Part shown: piece by piece, positions 17,262 through 26,193 of the stretch
How the letters are laid out: each line of letters begins with the position of its first letter
Position numbering within the stretch: position 1 is the first letter of the stretch
From: JABDMH01 sp965223165
GTDB taxonomy: Bacteria; Bacteroidota; Bacteroidia; Chitinophagales; Saprospiraceae
DNA: 64,000 nucleotides
Assembly (NCBI GenBank): GCA_965223165.1
Contig: CBDCVQ010000009.1
Coordinates: 62,001 to 126,000, forward strand
Reading direction: 5' to 3'
Position numbers and translations under genes: made by a program
Notes under the pieces: model-generated
What the model saw: the letters and a program-made list of their open reading frames with translations, nothing else
Database searches by the model: none
Told to the model about the DNA's origin: nothing

Positions 17262-17810
17262 ATGACTAAGGGGGATTCGTCACTGGCAAAGAGTTTTGCC
17301 TTGGCACTAATGGGCTTCGTCAGTTGGTTGATAAGATCGATCACATACCTCTTTTCGAGCGACAAATCTAAAAGCACCATTCTGCTGCAGTATGCAGCGC
17401 AGCGATCATTGAACAGAGGGAGGCTCGGCAAGGCTGAGGAGCAAGCGGGCAAGATGCTTGAAATGGCCGACGAAATAACCAATAACTGGAATCACGACAA
17501 TGCTGTCCATCATGCACACAGGATATTGGGTCTCTGTGCTATGAAAAGATCGAACGCTGAGAAAGCCAAAGAACATCTACTCCTGTCGGCAGAAATTACT
17601 GGATCCCCTCAGCTCAGGTCATTCGGTCCGAATATGCAACTAGCAAAGAAGCTACTTGAAGTTGATGAAGTTGATGCTGTACTCATATTCCTGGAGAAGT
17701 GCCGCGGCTTCTGGGAGGTTGACCAGGGGAGAATAGACCAATGGATAAGTGATATTCGGAGCAAGAGGATCCCGGACTTTGGCATGAATCTCCACTATGG
17801 GGCTCGATAA
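17262..17810 (+). CDS. TPR-like helical repeat protein
   Basis: 182 residues. An N-terminal hydrophobic stretch (about 9-31) may be a membrane anchor. The remainder is helical: repeated A-x3-G-x2-A patterns such as RSLNRGRLGKAEEQAGKML and HRILGLCAMKRSNAEKAKEHL look like TPR units. The end, SFGPNMQLAKKLLEVDEVDAVL followed by FLEKCRGFW and IPDFGMNLHY, resembles a conserved tail I have seen in unnamed TPR proteins. It lies 63 bp after the GLPGLI gene and may be in the same transcript. Role unknown. Confidence 0.7.
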   Translation: MTKGDSSLAKSFALALMGFVSWLIRSITYLFSSDKSKSTILLQYAAQRSLNRGRLGKAEEQAGKMLEMADEITNNWNHDNAVHHAHRILGLCAMKRSNAEKAKEHLLLSAEITGSPQLRSFGPNMQLAKKLLEVDEVDAVLIFLEKCRGFWEVDQGRIDQWISDIRSKRIPDFGMNLHYGAR

Positions 17811-18182
17811 TGAAGGGACCTGCCACTGATCCCCTGCAGCACTGAGATAGTCCGCGTCTCTATCTGGGAAACCCTTGGCCCCTCCTCCCATTAATTCAGC
17901 ACGAAAACGTATACGATGAGTAGTCTAACAACATTGAATAGTTTGCTTGATGCCGCTTTTGCCTCGCAAGAAGGGGTCCGTTGACCCCAATGAATCAAAA
18001 GATCCGTAACATGATCAGCTACAAAGGTACGGCCACACTTGGTCAAACAAAGTACCAATTACCGCACCTATGACCACACCTGTAAATGATCAAAGTTATT
18101 TAATCACCACGTTATCAATGCCTTACAAAGCTTATTTTTCGTCTGCTCAGGACGCTAAACTACGAGGAGTACCACTTGGTCA
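17811..18182. other. 372-bp intergenic stretch, convergent gene ends
   Basis: Between the convergent genes ending at 17810 and 18183 I see no gene. There is one small hairpin, GGGGTC-CGTT-GACCCC at 17973-17988, with no T-run on either side, so terminator function is doubtful. Confidence 0.5.
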
Positions 18183-18752
18183 TTACTGTTGTAAATCTGC
18201 CATGGCCTTAAGGGACTGCCTAATTTCAGAGACAAACGAGGGAACATCCAAGATTTTCCAATGGTCTTTTCGCTCGATCTTTGATCGGGTCAACAGACCC
18301 ATATGTTCCAATTCCCTAATCACCTGAACCACATGCTTCCTTTTGTGTACTTGAATCTTTCGGTACATCTCCGTGATCGTGCAACCGTGATCCGGTGCAG
18401 CGGTCAGCAAAAGTTGGAGCACACATACTCGACATAATGCCAACCGGTAGTCATCGGGCTCGACAGCTGGTTCACCCACCGGCTTGGCTACGGTGCTAAG
18501 CTCGGCGGCTCTGGACTTCAGTCGAATCAAAGCGCGCAGGATCTTGTTGTGCTCGCCACTGCCATGTGGCAGAATCCCGGCATCTTCCAGCCCTAGCGAC
18601 CTGTGGTACTTACTGAGTAGTACCAATGCTTTATCACGTTCGGTTGTGGCTTGCAAGCTTTCGAAGAGTGCACTGAGGAGCTCCACGGATCTCGGAATCT
18701 CATGTCGGCTGATCGCCGTTTCGATGCTGGCTATCTGCTGCTGATAGTTCAC
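18183..18752 (-). CDS. Possible effector-associated domain plus winged-helix protein
   Basis: 189 residues, no signal peptide. Residues 1-85 are helical and resemble the effector-associated domain 11 type pattern of Bacteroidota and cyanobacteria: a short repeat with SVELLSALFE, then LLSKYHRSL, a glycine-rich turn and NKILRALIRL. Residues 105-175 look like a winged helix: CTITEMYRKIQ, VVQVIRELEHMGLLTRSK, then a hydrophilic wing and DVPSFVSEI. EADs recruit effectors such as CHAT, NACHT or protease domains. No such effector is adjacent; a CHAT gene lies 13 kb away. Both domain calls are by eye and tentative. Confidence 0.5.
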   Translation of the reverse strand: MNYQQQIASIETAISRHEIPRSVELLSALFESLQATTERDKALVLLSKYHRSLGLEDAGILPHGSGEHNKILRALIRLKSRAAELSTVAKPVGEPAVEPDDYRLALCRVCVLQLLLTAAPDHGCTITEMYRKIQVHKRKHVVQVIRELEHMGLLTRSKIERKDHWKILDVPSFVSEIRQSLKAMADLQQ

Positions 18753-19501
18753 GCCATGTGGATGGATGAAGGATCAAAATAACCATTCGATCGGGTTCTG
18801 CGGCATGAGGCAAATCGATTTTGCGACGCCAAGTCTAGTTCGCCGAAGGTCCGGAGCCGAACTTCCCCACAGAGTAATCGGATTAATTCTACAACGCATC
18901 CGGACCTAGTACAGACGATCTGCCCCGCAGAGATCAACTGATCACCCGGTAGATACGACTCGTAGGTAATCTATCTATGTCGTGTGTGCCTTAGGATTGG
19001 GACGTTTGACACTCGATTCATCAAAGTCAGTACGTTTTTCGAAGCACATTTCGTCCATTTCACCAAATTTTGTAAACCAAATGCTGGCACAATTGAAATC
19101 ATTTTTGTTATTTTGCTTCAACACGACCGTAGACCTTCTAGCGCCTTTTCACAAGGCAAATTCACATCCATCCATCCAACTGACACAGTTAACTTCAGTG
19201 CTGTCGCCTATGAAAGCATAGTAGCGAGAGCTGGTGATTCCAGAAAACCAGAAAGCTCTGGAAACCAATGCTACCCGGGCCACTGGATCTGGGCAGCATT
19301 TGACCCTGGAAACACCAAAACTCCGGAGAACCAAAAACTCCAGAGAACCAAAAACTTCATAAAACCAAGTGAGGGCAATGCCACAGGGGCTTGCCCTTTT
19401 TTATTGCCAAACTAGAATGGTCGAGACACGATCTTTTCTGTCAGACATTACCGACCATCGCTCCATCGACCCTATCTTAACTCCGGACAAAACCTACCCA
19501 A
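18753..19501. other. 749-bp unassigned stretch with a low-complexity segment
   Basis: No supportable gene. An open frame at 18984-19415 has no domain and uneven composition. From about 19300 to 19370 the plus strand repeats AACCAAAAACTYCA-like blocks, resembling in composition the minus strand of the octamer region at 4.4 kb. It ends in the terminator-like hairpin at 19372-19403, although no plus-strand gene lies upstream for 1.5 kb. That suggests a small RNA or a relic. Confidence 0.45.
19372..19403 (+). terminator. Intrinsic terminator-like hairpin with T-run, no obvious gene upstream
   Basis: AGGGCAA and TTGCCCT form a 7-bp stem around a 12-nt loop, followed by TTTTTATT. The nearest plus-strand gene upstream ends at 17810. 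Confidence 0.55.
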
Positions 19502-19942
19502 ATGAAATTTGCCTGTTCGGTCGACATCAATCTGCCTCGCGAGAAAGTCGTTGCCCTTTTTGATAATCCGGAAAACATGAAGGAATGGCAGGACGGATTC
19601 GTCAGTTTTGAACCCTTGTTCGGTGAGCCCGGGCAGCCAGGGGCCACCGCCAAACTCACCTACAAGTACGGCAAGCGAGACATGGTGCTAATAGAGACCG
19701 TCCTTGAAAACAAACTGCCGGATGAAATGTCCGGCATCTACGATCACAAGCACATGCGCAATCATATGCGAGCGGTATTCACAGAGCTGGCTCCGGATCG
19801 CACCAGGTACACCTCTCACGTGGAATACACAGCGCTCAGGGGCTTCATGATAAAGGCAATAGCATTCCTAATGCCCAGCACGTTCAAGAAGCAAGTGCAA
19901 AAATGGATGAATCAATTCAAGGATTTCGCCGAGCGACAGTAA
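19502..19942 (+). CDS. SRPBCC family protein
   Basis: 146 residues, cytoplasmic. The sequence follows the START/Bet v1-like pattern: a first strand FACSVDINLPREKVVALF, the NMKEWQDG segment that closes the pocket, antiparallel strands, and a long C-terminal helix (about 125-145). Such proteins bind hydrophobic ligands or act as cyclases and polyketide processing factors. Nothing in the neighbourhood fixes the ligand. It is convergent with the amidohydrolase gene at 19975. Confidence 0.8.
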   Translation: MKFACSVDINLPREKVVALFDNPENMKEWQDGFVSFEPLFGEPGQPGATAKLTYKYGKRDMVLIETVLENKLPDEMSGIYDHKHMRNHMRAVFTELAPDRTRYTSHVEYTALRGFMIKAIAFLMPSTFKKQVQKWMNQFKDFAERQ

Positions 19943-19974
19943 TCCCACGGTTTTAGACTGACTCGTCTCCCCAA

Positions 19975-22971
19975 CTAGCGTGGGGCTTCCAACAGCTTTT
20001 CCACCTCGACAGGCTCTCCATTTAGAATCACGGTACGGAGGGAGCGAAGATGCTTGATTCCTTCCAGGGGATTACGATCGAGGATGAGCAGGTCAGCCAA
20101 CATGCCTACCTTCACTTCGCCCAGATCTTGAGTGGCCCCCAGGACTTTGGCTCCATTGGTCGTGGCCGTCTTTAGCACCTCCTCAGGAGTCAGCCCGGAT
20201 AGCTCAAACGCCTCTAGCTCCATCTGCAATCCCAAACCGTATGGAATAATCGGAGAATCCGTACCTGCGGCGATCAACCCGCCTTTATCATGGACATCAG
20301 CGATGACCTGCGACGCACGTTCAAACTGTCTGACCGTAAGCAAGCTGTCCTCCGGGGTGCTTTGAGCGTATGCTTTTGCCTGCGCCTGGGCACGAGAGCC
20401 ATACAGCGCCCTAAATCGGGGATCGTCTACGATAGCGATATCACGATCCATCAAATACTTATAACTGACATATATGCCCAAGGTGGGGGTAAATGCCATC
20501 GGTGCCCGCGCGATCAAGGTGGTCACGTCGCCGTACGCCAAAAAAGTCTGTGACATCTTGGGCGAGTAACCTCTGCGACTGGTCCCCATGATATGTTCTA
20601 CCCCGTCGACGCCGTAAGACACGGCCGGATAAAGCTCGTGCGATGTGACAGGCACCCCCATGGCATGCGCAAACTCCACCACCCGTCGCTGCCATTTATC
20701 TGGTAATCGCACGTACGTTTTGATCAGGTCATAGTCAAGTGCCCGCGCTCGTCGCAGCTCCATGTCCAACTGCTCGAGACTCTGCATGGCGTAGGTCCCA
20801 TTGTAGTACACACGATTGCCATCGATGGGACTGCCGGTGAAGAAGATCCGAGGATGTACGATCGCTTGACTCATTTGGGCTTCGCGACGATTGAGGGCAT
20901 CGTACGGATTGGTGGCCGGATCTCTGGTGGAGGTCACGCCCCAGGCCAGCCATTGCCTACCCAGCACCTCTCCGAGATCGCTCCCCTGATGCGCATGGAT
21001 ATCGATCAACCCCGGCATCACAAATTGGTCTGATGCATCAATCACCTGGTCCGCCTGTCGTCCCAGATCCCGCTCGTCCACCGCCGTGATCCGATTTCCC
21101 TCGATGTAGACATCCTGATCTTTCAACAGACCACTCGAGGCTGTCCAAAGTAGACCGGCCCGCACCAGTAGTGTCGCCGATGGCACATTGGCTTGGTAGG
21201 TGAGGCTGACCGGGCGACCGGCAACACTCTGGTCCGAGATTTCGATCTGCCGCAACGTGTCCGTGGCCATGTAGAGGAGCGACTTCGAATCTCCCGTCCA
21301 GGAAGGCGCATCCGCCAGATGCTCGGTCAGTTGCTCGGGCGCGCCACTGGGCTGACCGTCGGCATCGATCGCTACAATCCAAAGTTGCCCCTGCGAAACG
21401 TAGGATAGCCATTGTCCGTCCGGAGAGAACCTTGGGCCGTCGTTGCCTCGCATGCCAAAGGACTGGTGGGGTGCGGCATGCATGTTGGTGACCTCACCAC
21501 TAGCGTGGTCAATGAGGATCATTCGGTTGATTCCTTCTCGATAAAGGGCGGAATACGGTTGTAAGACGGCCGCAGCCAGCCTCTCCCCGCTCGGGTGCCA
21601 ACTGGGTGCGCTAATGCTGTAGGGAAAAGGGCGCGCAATGTTGGTCGTCGTGCCATCTGCGACCCTCATCTCCCGGAGAAATCCCACTCTTGGTCCGTAG
21701 TTCATGGCATACGCCAGGCGTCGGCCGTCCGGCGACCAGTCCATCCCGGTCGTCAGGCCGCTGGTAGTACCCATCTTGGCCGTCGTTCCGTCGGTGAGGT
21801 CATACACGTAGATGGCTGACTCGCCATCCAAATCACTAGCAAAGGCCAATTTGCCTCCGTCGGGTGACCAGCATGGGGCCAACTGTAGATAGGGGTCCTC
21901 GGTGATACGGAGATAATCATCGCCCTGTTGAATCCAGATGTCGCACAGGGCGACGAACGCCACCGAACGGCCATCCGGCGAAATCTTCGGATAGTGAATG
22001 CCCTTGACCGGTCGATCCACCGGACTGTCGAAGTCCCTTGGCTTGGGGACATAGGATGTCCGATCCCAGCTGAGGTCCACGTGGAAGGGTATATCACCGC
22101 TCTTTGCACCCGTTTGTGTCCGAATCTGGCCGGAGGCCGTATAATACATCACATCACCATACCAAGAAGCTTTGAATGGAAAGACGTCCTCCCCCTTCGC
22201 ACTGAGATAGTCAGGCTCGTCTTGGGTCTCCAGCAGGGAAAGGTAACGCAGGCGGCTTTCTACACCCTCCTGCTCGGTGAAAGTGATACCGGCACCCTGT
22301 GTCGCGTACTGCAAGGCCTGCATAGCACGGGTCGTGGCATAGCTGACTTGGACCTGACCGGTGCTCAACTCATGCTGGCGGATGACCTCTTGGCCCTGCT
22401 CACGTCGGACGTACGCGACATGCCGGCCATCCGGTGACCAGCTGGGGCTGAACTCACTCTGCCCCGTCTGATGCAATGCATAGAACGAATCGGACTGGAG
22501 GGTGTAGATCCAAATGTCATAATTGCCGAGCCGATCCGATGCCATGGACAGGCGGGTACCATCAGGCGACCAAGCAGGCTCGCGATGGTCGTAAGACCCT
22601 TCAGTCAGGCGACTAAGGGCGCCGCTCACTCGATCCAGGACATAGATATGCCAATTGCCATCCCAATAACCTTGAAAAGCAATGGAGCCACCATCGGGCG
22701 ACCATGCCGGATGGCGGGCATCTCCAAATTCGTCCGTCAGCGGAAGGGCTTCACCACCCTGGCTCGACATGATCCATAGTCGACCCTGCAGATCCAGTAC
22801 CAGTTCCTGACCATCCGGGGACACCGTCACGCCAAAATTGGTTCCCTCCTCCAGGCGCACCTGCATGGCCTCCGAGGGGGCGTCGGAGCTATCGCAGGCA
22901 AAACACAGAAGCACGATCATCGCCTGGATGGACGTGCGGCCAACATGGGGACATGCCATACGCGGTATCAT
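19975..22971 (-). CDS. PD40 (TolB-like) beta-propeller plus amidohydrolase, exported
   Basis: 998 residues. A hydrophobic N-terminal segment ends in LLCFAC, a likely lipobox. Residues about 45-570 contain many WSPDG/FSPDG repeats of the PD40 type, seen in HPAWSPDGGSIAF and PCWSPDGGKLAF, forming one or two propellers. Residues about 600-990 are an amidohydrolase with the metal motif IDIHAHQ, a central TSHE, VDGVEHIMG and the catalytic Asp in AAGTDSP. Proteins with this layout are periplasmic and are thought to hydrolyse peptides or cyclic amides; the substrate is unknown. A start slightly downstream is possible. Confidence 0.9.
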   Translation of the reverse strand: MIPRMACPHVGRTSIQAMIVLLCFACDSSDAPSEAMQVRLEEGTNFGVTVSPDGQELVLDLQGRLWIMSSQGGEALPLTDEFGDARHPAWSPDGGSIAFQGYWDGNWHIYVLDRVSGALSRLTEGSYDHREPAWSPDGTRLSMASDRLGNYDIWIYTLQSDSFYALHQTGQSEFSPSWSPDGRHVAYVRREQGQEVIRQHELSTGQVQVSYATTRAMQALQYATQGAGITFTEQEGVESRLRYLSLLETQDEPDYLSAKGEDVFPFKASWYGDVMYYTASGQIRTQTGAKSGDIPFHVDLSWDRTSYVPKPRDFDSPVDRPVKGIHYPKISPDGRSVAFVALCDIWIQQGDDYLRITEDPYLQLAPCWSPDGGKLAFASDLDGESAIYVYDLTDGTTAKMGTTSGLTTGMDWSPDGRRLAYAMNYGPRVGFLREMRVADGTTTNIARPFPYSISAPSWHPSGERLAAAVLQPYSALYREGINRMILIDHASGEVTNMHAAPHQSFGMRGNDGPRFSPDGQWLSYVSQGQLWIVAIDADGQPSGAPEQLTEHLADAPSWTGDSKSLLYMATDTLRQIEISDQSVAGRPVSLTYQANVPSATLLVRAGLLWTASSGLLKDQDVYIEGNRITAVDERDLGRQADQVIDASDQFVMPGLIDIHAHQGSDLGEVLGRQWLAWGVTSTRDPATNPYDALNRREAQMSQAIVHPRIFFTGSPIDGNRVYYNGTYAMQSLEQLDMELRRARALDYDLIKTYVRLPDKWQRRVVEFAHAMGVPVTSHELYPAVSYGVDGVEHIMGTSRRGYSPKMSQTFLAYGDVTTLIARAPMAFTPTLGIYVSYKYLMDRDIAIVDDPRFRALYGSRAQAQAKAYAQSTPEDSLLTVRQFERASQVIADVHDKGGLIAAGTDSPIIPYGLGLQMELEAFELSGLTPEEVLKTATTNGAKVLGATQDLGEVKVGMLADLLILDRNPLEGIKHLRSLRTVILNGEPVEVEKLLEAPR

Positions 22972-23343
22972 TGAGCAAGTAGAGCTTCGCCACCAAATCT
23001 TGTCGTTAATGCGAATGCGGAACTCTACTAAAGAGCTTAAAAATCCGGACTAAGATAACCAGTTCAGGCTGTACCATCCTCTGTTCTTACCAAAGCGTGC
23101 GTGACATATGGAAACCGTAACAGCGAGGTACGTACGAGCTTGGCCTTATCCCTGGAATGCGCGAATACGTGGAGCCCCTGAATGGTTGAGCCAAAGATAC
23201 CTCGCAAAAAATACTGCGATGTGATGATCCCAAATGGGAATTTTGTCATCCTGCTGCGACCACCACACCCTCCTTCCCCTCGCAATGGTCAGCTAGAAAA
23301 GCCGTATCATGTGCAGACACCTTCAGAGATTTCCACGCCTTTG
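22972..23343. other. 372-bp divergent intergenic region
   Basis: It separates the minus-strand amidohydrolase gene from the plus-strand transporter operon and should hold promoters for both. The only box I can support is TATCTTTG on the minus strand at 23192-23199. No gene is seen. Confidence 0.5.
23192..23199 (-). promoter_or_regulatory. Candidate -7 box TATCTTTG, minus strand
   Basis: Exact match to TAnnTTTG, directed toward the amidohydrolase gene, about 220 bp upstream of its start. No -33 element was found, so confidence is modest. Confidence 0.35.
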
Positions 23344-24651
23344 ATGCAGGCCAAGTCAACAGATATGCCATCGCGAGCAGCGCGAAGCAAGTATACCTTG
23401 AGACGAGGGCTGATCATGATGGCTTTGATCATATCGGGTGAGGCCATCTTTGTGCTCCCTTTTGTGGTGGCTCGCATCTTTCGACCGACCTTTCTTGATG
23501 TCTTTCAATTGACCAACTTTGAGCTGGGCGCCGCCTTCTCTGCCTACGGAGTAGTGGCCATCTTCGCTTACTTCGGCGGAGGACCCCTGGCCGATCGATT
23601 TCAGGCCCGAACCCTCATGGCCATCGCCCTGGTCGCCACAGGTGTTGGCGGGATATGGATGGCTTTTATCCCGTCGCTCCAGACACTGACCATCCTGTAT
23701 GCCATATGGGGGCTGACCACCATCTTTTTATTTTGGGCCGCCATGATTCGAGCCACCCGCGTCTGGGGAGGGGCCGATGGGCAGGGTCAGGCTTATGGCA
23801 TACTGGACGGGGGTCGTGGCTTATTTTCGGCGCTGCTCGCCTCCATCTCGGTGGCGATTTTTGCTGCGCTCCTCCCCAGCGACCTCTCCGCCGCTACCCT
23901 CGATCAACGTTCGCAAGCATTGGGATGGATCATCTGGATTTATGTATGTATGATCTTTGTGATTGCACTCTTTGTCTGGCTCACCATCCCGGATAGTCAT
24001 CCGGGCCAGGCAATAACCGTTCGTCCAAAGCTATCCCTCCACGGCATTCGAGAGGTGATGAAATTGCCCAGTGTTTGGTTGCAGGCCATCATTGTGATCT
24101 GCGCGTACGTTGGCTACAAGAGCACCGACGATTTCTCCTTATTTGCGCGCGATGCCTTTGGCTATGACGAGGTCGTGTCGGCACGCATTGGTACCATCTC
24201 ATTTTGGATTCGACCCCTGGCCGCGCTAGGTGCAGGTCTGGTCGCCGACCGCTGGACGTCATCTCGCACGGTGCTTGGCTGCTTTGCTATCATGCTGATA
24301 GGAAGCGCCTATATTGGCCTGGGATTCCTCCACGGCAGCATCGTCTGGATGCTCATCATAGTGATCGCGGCAACGAGTGTGGGCATCTACGGACTGCGGG
24401 GCATCTACTTTGCCCTATTCGAGGAAGCCCGTGTGCCGCTCGCGGTCACGGGCAGTGCCATTGGCCTGGTCTCTGTGATTGGCTTTACCCCAGACGTATT
24501 CATGGGGCCGCTGATGGGCTTCCTCCTGGACCGATCGCCCGGCGCACTGGGGCATCAACACGTCTTCTTGGTGGTGGGTGCTTTTGCTCTCCTGGGACTG
24601 ATTGCCGCCATCCTGTTTTCCTCCCTGACGGCCAAAAAGTCTCAGACATGA
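23344..24651 (+). CDS. Major facilitator superfamily transporter
   Basis: 435 residues from the ATG at 23344 (23365 is also possible; the frame is open further upstream but is then polar and proline-rich). Twelve hydrophobic segments are apparent. The loop between helices 2 and 3 reads GGGPLADRFQARTL, the MFS motif A. The protein is an inner-membrane secondary transporter; the substrate is unknown. Its stop overlaps the ATG of the ABC ATPase gene (24648), so it is translationally coupled to an ABC exporter, an unusual pairing. Confidence 0.85.
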   Translation: MQAKSTDMPSRAARSKYTLRRGLIMMALIISGEAIFVLPFVVARIFRPTFLDVFQLTNFELGAAFSAYGVVAIFAYFGGGPLADRFQARTLMAIALVATGVGGIWMAFIPSLQTLTILYAIWGLTTIFLFWAAMIRATRVWGGADGQGQAYGILDGGRGLFSALLASISVAIFAALLPSDLSAATLDQRSQALGWIIWIYVCMIFVIALFVWLTIPDSHPGQAITVRPKLSLHGIREVMKLPSVWLQAIIVICAYVGYKSTDDFSLFARDAFGYDEVVSARIGTISFWIRPLAALGAGLVADRWTSSRTVLGCFAIMLIGSAYIGLGFLHGSIVWMLIIVIAATSVGIYGLRGIYFALFEEARVPLAVTGSAIGLVSVIGFTPDVFMGPLMGFLLDRSPGALGHQHVFLVVGAFALLGLIAAILFSSLTAKKSQT

Positions 24652-25502
24652 TTCACGTCTCCGAATTGTCCTACACCTATCCGGGATCAAAGATCCAGGC
24701 CCTTGAGCACGTGTCCTTTGACATTGAAGCGGGTCAGATCTTTGGATTCTTGGGCCCCTCCGGTGCAGGTAAGAGCACGTGCCAGAAGATCTTATACCGC
24801 ATCTTGCAGCACTATGATGGGGTGGTCTTGATCAACGGCCAGTCCCTCCGTGACGTGGGCAGCGAATACTACGAGCAGATCGGGGTCGGCTTTGAGCTGC
24901 CCAATCACTACCTGAAGCTGACCGGCCGAGAAAATCTGGCTTTGTTTGGTTCATTTTATAGCCCATCTAAGCTGGCCAATCCGGATCTTCTATTTGAGCG
25001 AGTGGATCTCGCTGCATTTGCCGATCAGAAAGTGGAGACCTATTCCAAGGGCATGAAGATGAGACTCAACTTCATCCGGGCCCTGATGCACGACCCCCAA
25101 ATCCTATTTCTGGATGAGCCCACTGCCGGACTCGACCCAGTCAATGCCCTCATTATCAAGACCTGGATTCGCGAGTTGAGAGACGAGGGCAAAACGATAT
25201 TTCTGACCACGCATGACATGACCACGGCAGATGAATTGTGCGATCGGATCTCACTCATCGTACAGGGCAAAATTGCCACCACGGAGACACCCGAAGTGCT
25301 AAAGAAAGCGCACGGCAAAAACGAGGTGTCTGTCCACTTGGCCAGTGGTCAGCATCGAAACTTTGATCTGGCAGGGCTAGGAAGCAATGCCGAATTCTTA
25401 GCATTTATCCAGTCGGATGCGGTGCGACAGATCCGGACGATGGACGCGACTTTGGAGGAGGCCTTTATTGCCATCACCGGACAATCTCTAACGGATGGGT
25501 AG
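24648..25502 (+). CDS. ABC transporter ATP-binding protein
   Basis: 284 residues from the ATG overlapping the previous stop. Walker A is GPSGAGKST (36-44), the signature is degenerate YSKGM (132-136), Walker B is ILFLDE (152-157) and the switch histidine is His189 in LTTHD. The protein belongs to the drug/antibiotic exporter type with a short C-terminal domain. It overlaps the first permease gene by 8 bp. The layout of one ATPase followed by two dissimilar permeases resembles mycobacterial fluoroquinolone-exporter loci, but that is only a resemblance. Confidence 0.93.
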   Translation: MIHVSELSYTYPGSKIQALEHVSFDIEAGQIFGFLGPSGAGKSTCQKILYRILQHYDGVVLINGQSLRDVGSEYYEQIGVGFELPNHYLKLTGRENLALFGSFYSPSKLANPDLLFERVDLAAFADQKVETYSKGMKMRLNFIRALMHDPQILFLDEPTAGLDPVNALIIKTWIRELRDEGKTIFLTTHDMTTADELCDRISLIVQGKIATTETPEVLKKAHGKNEVSVHLASGQHRNFDLAGLGSNAEFLAFIQSDAVRQIRTMDATLEEAFIAITGQSLTDG

Positions 25503-26193
25503 TCTTCTTTCCCAGATCAAATGGCAGTTTGTCATCCTGGCTAGAAACCAACTGCTGGCCATCTCCATTGCCGTGACGTTGATCTATGGCGTCATCTTCT
25601 TCTTTATCAGGGAGCTGCCCAATGTTGATAAATTCTTGACCCTACTGATCTACAACGACCCCGCCATGATTGGCCTTTTCTTCGTCGGCTTGTCCGTCAT
25701 CATTGAAAAAAGTCAAGGAGTACTCATGGCATACCTGGTCAGTCCAACCAGCCTGCATGTCTACCTGATCTCGCGCATCATCTCCCTCTCGATGCTGGGT
25801 ACCGGTTGCGCCTTTGGCATGACTCTGGCTGTCCTGGGTTGGTCCTTTTACCTCCCCTACTTTATCCTGGGTGTCTTTGGCACTTGCCTCCTGTTCAGCA
25901 TCCTGGGCGCATTTGTGGTAGCATTCACCACAGAATTTCTCCTGTTTATGCTGAAGTCGATCCCCGTCCTTTTGTTCATGAGCCTCCCCTTGCTCAACTA
26001 TTTCGAATTGACGGACTGGGGTATCTTGGCATTGTGGCCGATTGATGGGAGTTTGCAGATGATTGCACATTCGTATACGGGAGAGGGCACGCAGCAGGTT
26101 TGGCTAGCCGGTTGCCTAAGCCTGTTGATCTGGGTGCCTGTCCTCTATGCCGTGGTTTATCACTTTTTTCGCAAGCAGATGGCCACGCTATGA
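25495..26193 (+). CDS. ABC-2 type permease, first subunit
   Basis: 232 residues with six hydrophobic segments (about 22-40, 57-72, 90-115, 120-145, 155-172, 205-225). No ATP-binding motif. It starts within the ATPase gene (8-bp overlap) and ends overlapping the next gene (ATGA), so the three genes are coupled and should form a heterodimeric permease with the upstream ATPase. The amphipathic N terminus and the EKSQGVLMAYLVSPTS segment are typical of ABC-2 permeases. Confidence 0.85.
   Translation: MGSLLSQIKWQFVILARNQLLAISIAVTLIYGVIFFFIRELPNVDKFLTLLIYNDPAMIGLFFVGLSVIIEKSQGVLMAYLVSPTSLHVYLISRIISLSMLGTGCAFGMTLAVLGWSFYLPYFILGVFGTCLLFSILGAFVVAFTTEFLLFMLKSIPVLLFMSLPLLNYFELTDWGILALWPIDGSLQMIAHSYTGEGTQQVWLAGCLSLLIWVPVLYAVVYHFFRKQMATL

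Noticed and set aside
18183..18752. Calling the gene a conventional MarR or ROK regulator
   Set aside because: The winged-helix part is only the C-terminal half, and the N-terminal half fits neither family.
18984..19415. 143-residue plus-strand frame
   Set aside because: No domain, and it runs through low-complexity CCAAAAAC repeats into a terminator-like hairpin.
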